64,000 nt of DNA from NCBI GenBank assembly GCA_017304135.1, contig JAFLBB010000022.1, forward strand, positions 1 to 64,000. The letters run 5' to 3'. The translations under genes were made by a program, and so were the position numbers. Source of the stretch: Acidobacteriota bacterium. Lineage in GTDB: Bacteria; Acidobacteriota; Terriglobia; Bryobacterales; Bryobacteraceae. Below the pieces are notes generated by a model, which searched no databases, was not told the origin of the DNA, and saw only the letters and a list, made by a program, of their open reading frames with translations. Below are positions 54,532-64,000 of this stretch, piece after piece (position 1 is the first letter of the stretch; the number at the start of each line of letters is the position of its first letter).

Positions 54532-55890
54532 CTAGTGAGCTCCCTCGCCGGCCGCGCCGCCCGGACCATGTTCAATCTCCCGGTGTACGAGAAAGAGAAA
54601 AAGGATGCCCAGCAGCAGGTAGATGCCCATGAACCCCAGCAGCGTAAAGAGCGTATTGCCGCTGGAAACCTGCATCGAGGCGCCATCGGCGGTCCGCATG
54701 AGGCCATAGATGAGCCACGGTTGGCGGCCCAGCTCGGCCGTCATCCAACCCGCCGTATTAGCGATGTAGGGGAACGGCAGCAGCAGCATCAACACCCACA
54801 GAATGGGGCGGAAGCGGAACAACATGCCGCGCCATAACAAAAACGCCGCCAGGCTCATGATGCCGATGAAGATCGTGCCCAGCCCGACCATGATGTGGAA
54901 GCTATAAAAGAGCAGCGGCACCTGGTCAGGCCACTGGTCGCGCGGAAACGAGTTCAACCCGCGCACCTCGGCGCCCCAGCGTTTGTAGGTGATGAAGCTG
55001 AGGGCTCCAGGAATGGTGAGCGGATTATCGAGTTTGCCCCGGTTCATGTCGGGCTGGCCGAGGATGGCCACCGGCGCGCCGGACTCGGTGTCGAACAGCC
55101 CTTCCATGGCGGCCAGTGTGATCGGCTGGTGCTTGGCGATCATCTGCCCCTGTCCGTCGCCGGTGGGAAACAGCATCAGGATGCTGGCCGCGCAGCCAGC
55201 CACGACACTCGTGCGCAGGAAGGTACGCGCCGAAGCCTCATGCTTGCGGGCCAGCAGATAGTAAGCGCCAATGGAGGCAACCACGAAGCTGGCCGTCACC
55301 ACCGAGCCGATCATGTTATGCAGGTATTGCCAGAAGGTCCAGGGATTGAGCAGCAGCGCGGCGAAGCTCTCCAGGACGATCCTGCCCTCGCCGTCGATGC
55401 GATAGCCAACCGGGTGCTGCATCCAGGCGTCGGTGGCGATGATGAAGAACCCGCTCAGCCACGAGCCGAGAAACACGCCGAGCGAAGCCAGCCAGTGGAC
55501 GAAGCGGCTCACCTTCCCCTCGCCGTACAGAAGAATGCCAAGGAATGTGGATTCGAGGAAGAAGCTGTACATGCCCTCCATGGCCAGCGTTTGGCCGATG
55601 ACGCCGCCCGCGGCTTCGGAGAACTTGGACCAGTTGGTGCCGAATTGAAACTCCATCGGGATGCCTGTCACGACACCCATGGCGAAGTTCAGCCCGAAGA
55701 TTTTCAGCCAGAAGCGCGCCACATCGTCCAGGTGCGCGGCGGCAACCGGGTCGCGGGCGGCCATGCGCCACGCCCGCGTCTTCCAAAAGAAGATGAGCAG
55801 CGCCAGGCCCATGGTCAATTGGGGGAACAGATAGTGATAGGTAATGGTGAAGGCGAAATGAAGTCGATGCAGAGTTAACGGTGTATCCAT
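54532..55890 (-). CDS. cydA: Cytochrome bd oxidase subunit I
   Basis: This encodes 452 residues. The haem-ligand region RLHFAFTITYHYLFPQLTMG is at the N-terminus. GDGQGQMIAKHQPITLAAMEGLF marks the quinol-binding loop, and GWMTAELGRQPWLIYGLMRT the conserved C-terminal block. It is shorter than the Escherichia protein, consistent with the short-Q-loop type of bd oxidase. The ATG at 55890 is preferred to a start 138 nt upstream because it begins the conserved N-terminus. It is the first gene of cydAB and probably works with the menaquinone made by the mqn genes nearby. Confidence 0.95.
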   Translation of the reverse strand: MDTPLTLHRLHFAFTITYHYLFPQLTMGLALLIFFWKTRAWRMAARDPVAAAHLDDVARFWLKIFGLNFAMGVVTGIPMEFQFGTNWSKFSEAAGGVIGQTLAMEGMYSFFLESTFLGILLYGEGKVSRFVHWLASLGVFLGSWLSGFFIIATDAWMQHPVGYRIDGEGRIVLESFAALLLNPWTFWQYLHNMIGSVVTASFVVASIGAYYLLARKHEASARTFLRTSVVAGCAASILMLFPTGDGQGQMIAKHQPITLAAMEGLFDTESGAPVAILGQPDMNRGKLDNPLTIPGALSFITYKRWGAEVRGLNSFPRDQWPDQVPLLFYSFHIMVGLGTIFIGIMSLAAFLLWRGMLFRFRPILWVLMLLLPFPYIANTAGWMTAELGRQPWLIYGLMRTADGASMQVSSGNTLFTLLGFMGIYLLLGILFLFLVHREIEHGPGGAAGEGAH

Positions 55891-56311
55891 ATTGCGAAGG
55901 TCACGGCTTTGAGTTGACTTAGAAGTACATGATTCAGAACCACTCTGGCTGGTGACATTAGCTGGCGGGCGGGGACGGATAGGCGAAAAATGTCCCCATA
56001 AATGACGCGAGGTCCCGGGCCTGGGCAACCCGGGACCTCATTATGAGGGGCAGGCGATGAACTGGGCTTCATCGCCGGGAATGTACCGGTCGTTGCGACC
56101 GATGCATGATGCCTTTAACTATGCAGCTACCGTGCCAAACTGGAATCGCGCCGTAATGTCTATATTTCCCGCAACCGGCCCGGCTCCCACCAAACCTGTG
56201 GGTCTTGTGGCGCGAGCCCCCCTGGGTGGGATGCCACGGGGCGGGTGTTCGTGCGCACCACAGGGGCACGCTCCCTGCGGCCCCGCTTTCAACGCCTGAT
56301 AGCATGGGCTC
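55891..56311. other. Intergenic region between cydA and CYTH gene
   Basis: This 421-bp region holds the cydA promoter area, a long stem-loop (56009-56039) and a GC-rich right half. A possible 80-codon frame at 56057-56299 on the plus strand has GAGGGG before its ATG, but a composition unlike a real protein. I see no RNA gene or mobile element. The part at 56210-56290 could be a dispersed repeat. Confidence 0.4.
56009..56039. other. Stem-loop in the cydA upstream region
   Basis: GAGGTCCCGGG and CCCGGGACCTC form a perfect 11-bp stem with the 9-nt loop CCTGGGCAA. No T tract follows on either strand, so it is not a simple terminator. It lies about 120 bp upstream of cydA. Confidence 0.6.
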
Positions 56312-56956
56312 ATGCAGGCCCCTCATGGCGCGCCGGAAATCGAAATCAAGCTGCGCCTGGCAAGCGCAGGCGATGGGCTGAAGAAACTGGCGGCCGCCGG
56401 CTTCGTGGAACAGTCCGCCCGCTGCCTGGAACGCAACACTATATATGACGACGAACGGCAGGGTCTCCGGCGGCGCGGCGAGCTGGTGCGGGTCCGCCAC
56501 TACGGGGAGCAGGTGGTGCTTACGTTCAAAGGCCGCGGCGGCGAGGTGGCGGGCAGTGTGGCCGGCAGTCTTCACAAGCATCGCCCGGAGATGGAGACCG
56601 TTGTGGCGCACGAAGCCCCCCTGGTTGCCGTCCTCCACGCGGCCGGCCTGCGGCCGGTACTGCGCTATGAAAAGTACCGCACAGTGTTCGTCCGCGACGG
56701 CGAACCCGGATTGGCGCTACTGGACGAAACCCCCATCGGCCCGTTCCTGGAGCTGGAAGGGCCGCCCGAATGGATCGACCGCTGCGCCGCCGCCATGGGC
56801 TTCCACGTCGCCGACTACCTCACCCAGAGCTATCTCAGCCTGAACCAGGAGGATTGCCTGAGGCGGGGCGTTGCGGTGTCCGATATGGTGTTTTCCAAGG
56901 AATGGGACGATGACAATGGGGGCCGTGGAGAGCAAGCGCATTGCGATGGCAACTAG
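56312..56956 (+). CDS. CYTH-domain protein (class IV adenylate cyclase-like)
   Basis: This encodes 214 residues. The CYTH signature EIEIK is at residues 9-13, followed by LVRVRHYG, VVLTFKG, RYEKYRT and LDETPIGPFLELEGP, the charged strands of the triphosphate tunnel. Members are class IV adenylate cyclases or thiamine- and tri-phosphatases; this one resembles the CyaB group, but activity cannot be fixed. TAGCAT is 6 nt before the ATG with no ribosome site. Directly after the stop, CCCGCC-GCA-GGCGGG forms a short stem-loop without T residues. Confidence 0.87.
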   Translation: MQAPHGAPEIEIKLRLASAGDGLKKLAAAGFVEQSARCLERNTIYDDERQGLRRRGELVRVRHYGEQVVLTFKGRGGEVAGSVAGSLHKHRPEMETVVAHEAPLVAVLHAAGLRPVLRYEKYRTVFVRDGEPGLALLDETPIGPFLELEGPPEWIDRCAAAMGFHVADYLTQSYLSLNQEDCLRRGVAVSDMVFSKEWDDDNGGRGEQAHCDGN

Positions 56957-56992
56957 CCCGCCGCAGGCGGGGGCAACGAAGCGCTCCCTAGT

Positions 56993-57016
56993 ACGCACTT
57001 AGAAACGCACTTAGAA
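56993..57016. repeat. Tandem 12-bp direct repeat upstream of a small membrane protein gene
   Basis: ACGCACTTAGAA occurs twice in direct succession (56993-57004 and 57005-57016), in the 175-bp gap between the CYTH gene and the next start. Direct repeats at this place could be an activator site. No -35/-10 pair was clear. Confidence 0.5.
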
Positions 57017-57131
57017 CCACGAAGTTGCTTGGGTCTGCACACACTCCGATGCTATTCTGCCTGTGACGAAGAAATCCACTTGTAACAGCGTGAGTGGCCA
57101 GTCAGCGTAAAGGAAGCTTAGGAACGAACGA

Positions 57132-57587
57132 ATGCTTGCCAGCATCATCATCATCGCGGTTTCAGCCGCGTTGTTCGTCTACTGGTTCCGGTACAGCTGC
57201 GTATTGATCTTGAACACAAAGACAATCCAGAACTATGCGGCCGACGTGGCGCAAAGTAAGGAACTGAATTTTCTAGAGGTACAGCGCGCCCTGGCCCAGG
57301 GCCAGCCGGCGCAACTGGACCAGTTTCGCGGCGAACTGCAGCGCGACTATAGCCGCATTAGCGGCCTGTTGAGCGATACCATCCGCCACGGCTCCGACGA
57401 GAACGGCGACGGCTATATGCTTGAGCGCGCCATGCTCGGCATGAGCTTCCGCTGGCTCAACGTGCAATATCAGATCGCCTCCCGCTTCTCCGAGCGTACC
57501 GCCCGCGCGGCCCTGCTGGAGATGTCGCAGATCGTCGAACACCACGCCAACGCCTTTGGCGAAGCCCTCGCCGCGCAGCGCTGCTAA
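57132..57587 (+). CDS. Hypothetical small protein with one membrane helix
   Basis: This encodes 151 residues. An N-terminal helix (residues about 4-20, SIIIIAVSAALFVYWF) is followed by a soluble helical region with RGELQRDYSRISGLLSDTIRH and a C-terminal EMSQIVEHHANAFGEAL. No family is recognised. GGAAGCTTAGGAACG precedes the ATG. It stands alone before a good terminator. The plan resembles that of the 189-residue protein encoded at 49062. Confidence 0.7.
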   Translation: MLASIIIIAVSAALFVYWFRYSCVLILNTKTIQNYAADVAQSKELNFLEVQRALAQGQPAQLDQFRGELQRDYSRISGLLSDTIRHGSDENGDGYMLERAMLGMSFRWLNVQYQIASRFSERTARAALLEMSQIVEHHANAFGEALAAQRC

Positions 57588-57616
57588 GCGCGCGCCGGCC
57601 TCCCCCAGATTCATCC

Positions 57617-57646
57617 CGGCCCGCCGCCAGCGGGCCGTTTTCTTTT
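57617..57646 (+). terminator. Rho-independent terminator
   Basis: CGGCCCGC (57617-57624) pairs with GCGGGCCG (57630-57637) around the loop CGCCA and is followed by TTTTCTTTT. It ends the small membrane protein gene before the MoxR operon. Confidence 0.85.
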
Positions 57647-57715
57647 CCCATCCCACCGGCCCCCCCCGGCACACTTGCCTGAGAGAAACCCTTCCGCCTG
57701 CCCCGCCCCGTTGCA

Positions 57716-57721
57716 TACAAT
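57716..57721 (+). promoter_or_regulatory. -10 box for the MoxR operon
   Basis: TACAAT lies 6 nt before the GTG start at 57728, predicting a leaderless transcript. A -35 at 17 bp spacing is not evident (TCCGCC). Confidence 0.45.
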
Positions 57722-57727
57722 AGACAC

Positions 57728-58726
<999 letters not shown>

Positions 58727-58751
58727 GCGGAAGGCGAAGGCGGCAGCACAC

Positions 58752-59636
58752 TTGGCCCAAGGTCCATTCATCGACAAACACTTTCTGGAACGCCTGGAGC
58801 GGCTCGCCATCCACTGGCAGAAGTCGTTCGGCGGCATTGTCGGCGGTCACAACACGTCGCGATTTTCCGGTCCCGGCCAGGAGTTTCTTGACCACCGCCA
58901 CTTCCACCACGGCGACGACTTGCGCGCCGTCAACTGGCGCGCTTACATGCGCCTGGAGAAGATGTTCCTGAAGATGTTCCAGATCGAGCCCCGCGTCCCG
59001 GTGCGCCTGCTGCTCGACGCCAGCGCCTCCATGGAAGCGCCCACGCCGGCCAAGTTCCTCGCCGCCCGCCGCCTGGCCGCCGCGCTTGTTTATGTCGGCC
59101 TCGTGCGGCTCGACACCATCATCCTGAACACCTTTTCCAACTCTCTCGGCGATGCCCGCGTCTGCTCCGGCGGCCGCCACCGCTTCGGCCCGGTTTCTGA
59201 TTTTCTCAGCACCGCCGAAGCCCGCGGAACAACCGATTTTCTCGCCGTCTCCAAGCAGTTCGTCGAGCGCTACTCCCAGCGCGGCCTGCTCATCATCATC
59301 TCCGACTTCCTCACCGACGCCGACAACACGAAGTCGTTTGACTACCTCGCCGAGTTCGGCCACGAGTTGCTACTGCTGCAGGTCTACGCCGACGAGGACC
59401 GCGTGCCGCCCTGGGATGGTGAACTTGAGCTCGAAGAAGCCGAATCCGGTGCGCGCCTGGAGATGGACTTCGACTTTGAAGCCCGCCAGCGCTACACAGC
59501 GGCCTTCGATGAATGGAGCGAACAGTTGCGCCGCGCCGCCTTGCGCCATGGCGGCCGCTTCACCGCCATCTCCACATCTCTGCCTGTCGAGGAGGCTGTC
59601 TTTGGACCGCTCGTGCGCGTCCAAGGAGTCAGGTAA
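58752..59636 (+). CDS. DUF58 domain protein
   Basis: This encodes 294 residues with the DUF58 signature HHGDDLRAVNWRAYMRLEKMF and a vWA-like strand with LLLDASASM, which keeps a DxSxS metal site. No membrane helix is present. The start is TTG 58752, with GGCGAAGGCGG upstream; no ATG fits. DUF58 proteins are regular partners of MoxR ATPases and of the vWA proteins that follow, as in Bat-type (aerotolerance) operons. The gap to the MoxR gene is 25 bp. Confidence 0.9.
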   Translation: MAQGPFIDKHFLERLERLAIHWQKSFGGIVGGHNTSRFSGPGQEFLDHRHFHHGDDLRAVNWRAYMRLEKMFLKMFQIEPRVPVRLLLDASASMEAPTPAKFLAARRLAAALVYVGLVRLDTIILNTFSNSLGDARVCSGGRHRFGPVSDFLSTAEARGTTDFLAVSKQFVERYSQRGLLIIISDFLTDADNTKSFDYLAEFGHELLLLQVYADEDRVPPWDGELELEEAESGARLEMDFDFEARQRYTAAFDEWSEQLRRAALRHGGRFTAISTSLPVEEAVFGPLVRVQGVR

Positions 59637-59645
59637 GCCCCCGCC

Positions 59646-61565
59646 ATGCATCTGCTCAACCTCAGCCTCGCCGAGTTCTTCACGCTCTTCTCGGCGGCCA
59701 CCGCCGTAGTCGTCGCGCTCTACCTGCTCGACCGTTCGCGCCGAACCGTGCGGGTGGCCACGCTGCGCTTTTGGAACGAAGCGCAGCGGCCCGTCGAATC
59801 GGCCCAGCGCCGCCGCATCCGCCAGTGGCCCTCGCTGCTGCTGCAACTGCTGAGCATCGCCCTGCTGCTGCTCGCCGTCAGCCAACTGCGCTGGGGCAGC
59901 CGCGAAACCGGAGCGCGTGATCACGTGCTGCTGGTGGACACCTCGGCCTGGGGCGGCGCGCTGGTGGTCTCCGCCGGCGCCACCGAATCGCTGCTCGATC
60001 AGTCAAAAAGCCTGGCCCTAGCCTACACGCGCGCCCTGCCCGCCGTGGACCGCGTGATGGTCGTCTATGCCGACGGGCTGGCCACGCCGGCCACGGCGTT
60101 TGAATCCGACCACCGCAAAGTGGAGGAGGCCATCCGCCGCGCCACCGCCGGCGCTTCGGCCCTCAACCTCGCCCAGGCCCTCGAGTTTGCCCGCGGCACA
60201 CTCACCCGCCATGCCCGCGCGGCTGGGGAAATCGTGCTCGCCGGCGGCGGACGCGCCCTCACCAGTGAGACTGCCCTGCCCCAGGAATGGCCCGCCAACC
60301 TGCGCCTGCTCACCCCCAAAGGCAGCCCCGAAAACGTCGGCATCCGCAAACTCGGCCTGCGCCCTTCGCCTGACGACCCCGGCCTCTGGCGCATCCTCGT
60401 CTCGGTCCGCAACTTCGGCCTGCGCCCTCACGCCGCCGACCTCACGCTCACCTTCGGCGGAGCCCCCGCCGCTGGCCGCACGCTGCAACTCAACCCCGGC
60501 CAGGAGGTGGAAACGGCCTTTGAGTACCGCACCCGCGCCGCCGGCTTGATCGAAGCCCGCCTGCGCACCCGCGGCGACCGCTTCAGCGCCGACGACCGCG
60601 CCGTGCTCGAACTCCCCGCGCAACCGGAACTGGCCGTCACCGTCTGCACCGATGAACCCGATCTGCTGCGCCCGCTGCTGAGCAGCCTGCCCGTGCTGGC
60701 CGTCACCACCCGTTCACGCGCACAGTGCCTCGCCCAATCGCCCCAAGGCGTCGCCGTCTATGACCGCTTCGTTCCGCCCGGCGCGCTCAAAGGCCCGTCG
60801 CTGCTGCTTGAGCCGCCCGTGGACCGTTCGCCCATTCCCTTTGCGAAGTCCGGCGTCAACGAGCGCATTGAACGCTGGGAGCAGCGCCATCCCCTCGCCG
60901 CAGGGCTTCGTGCGCAGGACTTCCGCCTCACCCAGGCCCTCGTCTTCCGCCCAGCCCAGGGCGACACGCCCATCGCCTTCTCCGCTTCCGGCCCTGTGCT
61001 GGTTGCGCGTGAAGCCGCCGGCCAGCCCAAACTCGTCGTCGCTGGTTTCCATCCGCTGCGCAGCCAGCTTAAGTTCGAACTGGCCACGCCGCTGCTCTTT
61101 GCCAACATCCTGCGCTGGTTCGCGCCCGAGGCGTTCCGTCGAGGCGAGGTCTTCGCGGGCACCGTCGGCGCGGTCACCTCACCCGTGCACACCGGCGGCG
61201 AGTTGCGCGTGATCGATGAAAGCGGCCAGGCCCTGCCCTACACGCTGCGCGATGAGCAGGTGCGCTTTTACAGCGCCCGCATGGGCACCGTGCGCGTGAT
61301 GCAGGATGGCCGCGAACAGACCTACTCGCTGGCCCTGCCTGAAATTCCCGAAGCCGTCTGGACGCCTCCACAGCGAGCCCGCCGAGGCGTACCCTCCGCT
61401 GCCGCCGGTTTTGCCCAGGCGCGCGACCTGTGGGTCTGGCTGGCCGTGCTAGGCGCCCTCGGCCTGCTGCTGGACTGGCTGTTGTTCGCCCCCGCCGGCT
61501 CAGGCCACAGCTTCGGCTTGCGCAACTGGGCGCCGCTGCAGCGCTTGCAGAGGAGGGCGTCGTGA
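59646..61565 (+). CDS. BatA-like membrane protein with degenerate vWA domain
   Basis: This encodes 639 residues. Two N-terminal helices (about residues 8-28 and 60-80, VSQL) flank a basic loop, as in BatA/vWFA proteins; a C-terminal helix (WVWLAVLGALGLLLDWLLF) ends the protein. The vWA strand reads VLLVDTSAWGG: the third residue of the DxSxS motif is Trp, so metal binding is doubtful. The rest is beta-rich (CARDB-like, VRNFGLRPHAADLTLTFGG). It probably acts in the periplasm or at the membrane with the next protein. The stop overlaps the following GTG (GTGA). Confidence 0.85.
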   Translation: MHLLNLSLAEFFTLFSAATAVVVALYLLDRSRRTVRVATLRFWNEAQRPVESAQRRRIRQWPSLLLQLLSIALLLLAVSQLRWGSRETGARDHVLLVDTSAWGGALVVSAGATESLLDQSKSLALAYTRALPAVDRVMVVYADGLATPATAFESDHRKVEEAIRRATAGASALNLAQALEFARGTLTRHARAAGEIVLAGGGRALTSETALPQEWPANLRLLTPKGSPENVGIRKLGLRPSPDDPGLWRILVSVRNFGLRPHAADLTLTFGGAPAAGRTLQLNPGQEVETAFEYRTRAAGLIEARLRTRGDRFSADDRAVLELPAQPELAVTVCTDEPDLLRPLLSSLPVLAVTTRSRAQCLAQSPQGVAVYDRFVPPGALKGPSLLLEPPVDRSPIPFAKSGVNERIERWEQRHPLAAGLRAQDFRLTQALVFRPAQGDTPIAFSASGPVLVAREAAGQPKLVVAGFHPLRSQLKFELATPLLFANILRWFAPEAFRRGEVFAGTVGAVTSPVHTGGELRVIDESGQALPYTLRDEQVRFYSARMGTVRVMQDGREQTYSLALPEIPEAVWTPPQRARRGVPSAAAGFAQARDLWVWLAVLGALGLLLDWLLFAPAGSGHSFGLRNWAPLQRLQRRAS

Positions 61566-64000
61566 CGTTCGAGCGCGCCTGGTGTCTCCTCTTCGTACCG
61601 CTGCCCTTTGCCTGGATGTGGTGGCAGTGGCGTCACGTCACACGCAAACGCGCGCTGGTGTTGAAAACCATCTGCTTCGCCCTGATCGCGCTGGCCCTGG
61701 CCGGCCCGGTGATGAGCGTGAGCGAAAACAAGGTCGCCCTCACCGTGCTGGCCGACACCTCGGCGAGCATCTCCGAACAGGACCTCAAGCAGTCCTCCTC
61801 GCTCATCACTTCGCTGCAACGGGCGCGCGGGCGCAATGAAGTCCGTGTGCTGCCCTTCGCCCGCGGCGTGCGGCCTTGGAGCACGGCCGAGGAGACCGGC
61901 AAGTCGCCGCTCACCCTCGCCTCGGGTTCAGCCGGCCGCGCCACCGACATCGAAGCCGCCCTCCGCGACGCCGTGGCCGCCACGCCCGAAGGCCTCGTGC
62001 CGCGCGTCGCCCTCATCAGCGACGGCAACGAGAACGAAGGCAGCATCACGCGCGCCGTGTGGCAGGCGCGATCGCTCGGCGTGCCGGTGGATACGTACAA
62101 GCTCAACGGCCGCCAGCGTCCTGAACTGCGCCTGGAGAGCGTGCGCATGCCCTCCATCGTCTTCACCGGCGAGCGCTTCCCCATCGAACTCACGGTCCAA
62201 TCGCCGCGCGCCGTCAGCGCCAACGTGAAGCTCGTCGCCGAAGGCCGCACACTGGGCGAAACGCGCACGGAACTCACCGCCGGGGCCAACTCGCTTGCCC
62301 TGCAAGCCAGCCTTGCCGCCGCCGGCGTGGTGGAACTCAGCGGCTCGCTCAGCGCCGAGGGCATGGGCGAGGTGCGCTTCACCCAGGCCGTCACCCTGCG
62401 CCGCCCCAAGCTGCTCCTGCTCAGCCAGGACCCGGCCGGCGTCGACTCCCACTGGCGTCAGGCCATGCAGCAATCCCAGTTCGATGCCGCCGAAGCGCGC
62501 GCCTGGCCCACCACGCCGCTCGACGAGTTCCAGGTGCTCGTCTTCAACAACTGGGATCTTGAATCGCTCAACCCTTCGCAGAAATCGGATCTGGAAGCCT
62601 ACGTCCAGGGCGGGGGCGGATTGCTCGTCATCGGTGGCGAACGCAACGTCTACGTCGACAAGAAGGGCATCGAGGATGCGCTTGACCGCGTCCTGCCCGC
62701 CAAGGTCGCCCCGCCGCGCTCGCCCGAAGGCACCACCGTCGTTCTCATCATCGACAAGTCGTCTTCCATGGAAGGCAAGAAAATGGAGTTGGCCCGCATT
62801 GCCGCCATCGGCGTGGTCGAAAACGTACGCCCCATCGATCTCATCGGCGTCCTCATCTTCGACAACTCCTTCCAATGGGCCGTGCCCATCCGCAAGGCCG
62901 AAGACAAACCGCTCATTAAGCGCCTCGTCGCCGGCATCACGCCCGACGGCGGCACGCAGATCGCTCCCGCGCTCACCGAAGGCTACCGCCGCATCGCGCC
63001 CGTCCAGGCCACCTTCAAACACATCGTGCTGCTCACCGACGGCATCTCCGAGGAAGGCGACAGCATCGCGCTGGCAAAAGAAGCGGCCATCAACAAAACG
63101 ACCATCTCCACCGTCGGCCTCGGCCAGGATGTGAACCGCGCTTACCTCGAAAAGGTCGCCACCTTCGCCAAGGGCAAGTCGTACTTCCTCACCGACCCCT
63201 CGGGCCTCGAGCAGATCCTGCTGCGCGACGTTATGGAGCACACCGGTTCCACCGCCGTCGAAAAGCCCATCGTACCCATCATTGCCCGCGAAGCCGAGGT
63301 GCTCGAAGGCGTGCCCATGGCCAAGGCCCCGCCGCTGAAGGGCTACGTGCGCTTCACCTCGAAGCCCACCGCCGAAACCATCCTCAAAGTGGAAGAGAAG
63401 GACCCGCTGTTCGTGCGCTGGCAGTACGGCCTCGGCCGCGCCGCCGTCTTCACCTCCGACGCCAAAGCGCGTTGGGCCGCCGATTGGGTCGGCTGGGAAG
63501 GCTTCGACCGCTTCTGGGCCAACGTCACGCGCGACCTGCTGCCTCACGCGCAGCCTGTCGAAGCCTGGCTCGAACACGACAGCGCGGCCAATGAGGTGAT
63601 TGCTCATTACCGCCTCGGCCGCGGCATGCCGGAACCCGATCGCGCGCCGGAGGTCTTCCTCTTCGGTCCCGGCGGCTTCCAGCGCCCGCTGCCGCTGCGC
63701 AAGGTGGCCGCTGCCACATGGCAGGGTTCGGTGCCAGTGGGCGCGCGCAAGGGCCTTTTCCGCGCCCGCCCGCTGGCTGACTCGCGCGCCTTCCCCGAAG
63801 TGGGACTCTATCTCGAAGAGCGCGAGCTGAACGAATACGGCTCCAATGAAGCGCTGTTGCGCCAGGTTGCCACCTTCACCGGAGGCCGCTTCCAGCCTGC
63901 TCTTGCGCAAGCGTTCGATGACGCCGGACGCAGCGTGCCCTCCACGTTGCGCCTGTGGCCCGGCCTGCTGCTGCTGGCCGTGCTCTTCAACATCGCCGAG
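61562..64000 (+). CDS. Membrane-anchored protein with two vWA domains (incomplete at window end)
   Basis: This reading frame is open for 813 codons to the window edge. It starts at GTG 61562, overlapping the previous stop. Two N-terminal helices precede a first vWA-like domain with DTSAS (Asp65). A glutamine-amidotransferase-like stretch follows (LVFNNWDLESLN, LLVIGGERNVY). A second vWA domain has an intact DKSSS (Asp398), TPDGGTQ and LLTDGISEEG. Near the window end a further helix begins (LWPGLLLLAVLFNIAE). The order matches vWA/gatase proteins encoded after MoxR and DUF58 genes. The C-terminus lies outside the window. Confidence 0.9.
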   Translation, partial: MTFERAWCLLFVPLPFAWMWWQWRHVTRKRALVLKTICFALIALALAGPVMSVSENKVALTVLADTSASISEQDLKQSSSLITSLQRARGRNEVRVLPFARGVRPWSTAEETGKSPLTLASGSAGRATDIEAALRDAVAATPEGLVPRVALISDGNENEGSITRAVWQARSLGVPVDTYKLNGRQRPELRLESVRMPSIVFTGERFPIELTVQSPRAVSANVKLVAEGRTLGETRTELTAGANSLALQASLAAAGVVELSGSLSAEGMGEVRFTQAVTLRRPKLLLLSQDPAGVDSHWRQAMQQSQFDAAEARAWPTTPLDEFQVLVFNNWDLESLNPSQKSDLEAYVQGGGGLLVIGGERNVYVDKKGIEDALDRVLPAKVAPPRSPEGTTVVLIIDKSSSMEGKKMELARIAAIGVVENVRPIDLIGVLIFDNSFQWAVPIRKAEDKPLIKRLVAGITPDGGTQIAPALTEGYRRIAPVQATFKHIVLLTDGISEEGDSIALAKEAAINKTTISTVGLGQDVNRAYLEKVATFAKGKSYFLTDPSGLEQILLRDVMEHTGSTAVEKPIVPIIAREAEVLEGVPMAKAPPLKGYVRFTSKPTAETILKVEEKDPLFVRWQYGLGRAAVFTSDAKARWAADWVGWEGFDRFWANVTRDLLPHAQPVEAWLEHDSAANEVIAHYRLGRGMPEPDRAPEVFLFGPGGFQRPLPLRKVAAATWQGSVPVGARKGLFRARPLADSRAFPEVGLYLEERELNEYGSNEALLRQVATFTGGRFQPALAQAFDDAGRSVPSTLRLWPGLLLLAVLFNIAE

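Noticed and set aside
56057..56299. 80-codon plus-strand frame between cydA and the CYTH gene, with GAGGGG before its ATG
   Set aside because: Mixed composition, no signal or motif, ends in a Cys/Pro/Gly-rich stretch from GC-rich DNA. Not strong enough to list as a gene.
61928..63910. 660-codon minus-strand frame near the window end
   Set aside because: It is fully opposite the two-vWA gene, whose motifs are clear; the composition is atypical for protein.

Overview
The window looks like a chromosomal segment of a GC-rich acidobacterium, most likely of the Solibacter/Bryobacter group (order Bryobacterales). This is inferred from gene content: a secreted NHL-repeat protein ending in the TIGR03437-type domain typical of that group, an Oar-like outer-membrane receptor, a regulator with a degenerate S24-like half, many secreted hydrolases, and futalosine-pathway menaquinone genes. 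No phage, insertion sequence, CRISPR array or rRNA operon is visible. Genes are dense, often overlap by 4 bp (ATGA/GTGA), and the arrangement reads as ordinary chromosome.

Layout. 0-6 kb: fluoride channel crcB; a PIG-L deacetylase / small membrane protein / sodium-solute symporter operon; a patatin-like lipase; bacterioferritin. 6-13.6 kb: uvrA followed by a tightly overlapping operon (DHS-like protein, CPBP protease, mtnA) and a secreted alpha/beta hydrolase. 13.6-18.3 kb: M23 peptidase, an SDR-DUF2867 gene coupled to an atypical SDR, tRNA-Val(GAC), and a canonical SDR. 18.3-29.3 kb: secreted NHL protein, a prmA-like methyltransferase coupled to an acyl-CoA ligase, M28 peptidase, DinB protein, a 54-residue zinc ribbon, gamma-glutamyltransferase and a CE15-like esterase. 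29.4-40.2 kb: Oar-like receptor, lexA divergent from a DUF72 gene, VOC and DoxX proteins, an AAA ATPase + vWA pair, and a 938-residue secreted orphan. 40.3-46 kb: SPOR protein, two unknown genes, aldo/keto reductase, RNase T2, pheA and ubiX. 46-49.8 kb: a cluster of poorly known genes (HTH regulator, 151-aa protein, a 41-aa secreted peptide, two membrane proteins) closed by a strong terminator and a 15-bp tandem repeat. 49.8-56 kb: mqnA-mqnC, perR-ahpC-ahpD and cydAB, so menaquinone synthesis, peroxide defence and a high-affinity oxidase are neighbours. 56-64 kb: CYTH protein, a small membrane protein, and a MoxR-DUF58-vWA-vWA operon cut by the window end.

Two general observations stand out. 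First, at least ten genes have a -10-like hexamer (TACACT, TATCAT, TATAAT, TACAAT and similar) 6-8 nt before the start codon and no Shine-Dalgarno sequence, which predicts leaderless mRNAs. I used this to choose several starts. Second, three very small genes (53, 54 and 41 codons of product) are supported by sequence and context. No clearly new large system is evident. The best candidates for undescribed biology are the 41-aa secreted CYPC peptide with its neighbours, and the small membrane partner of the symporter.
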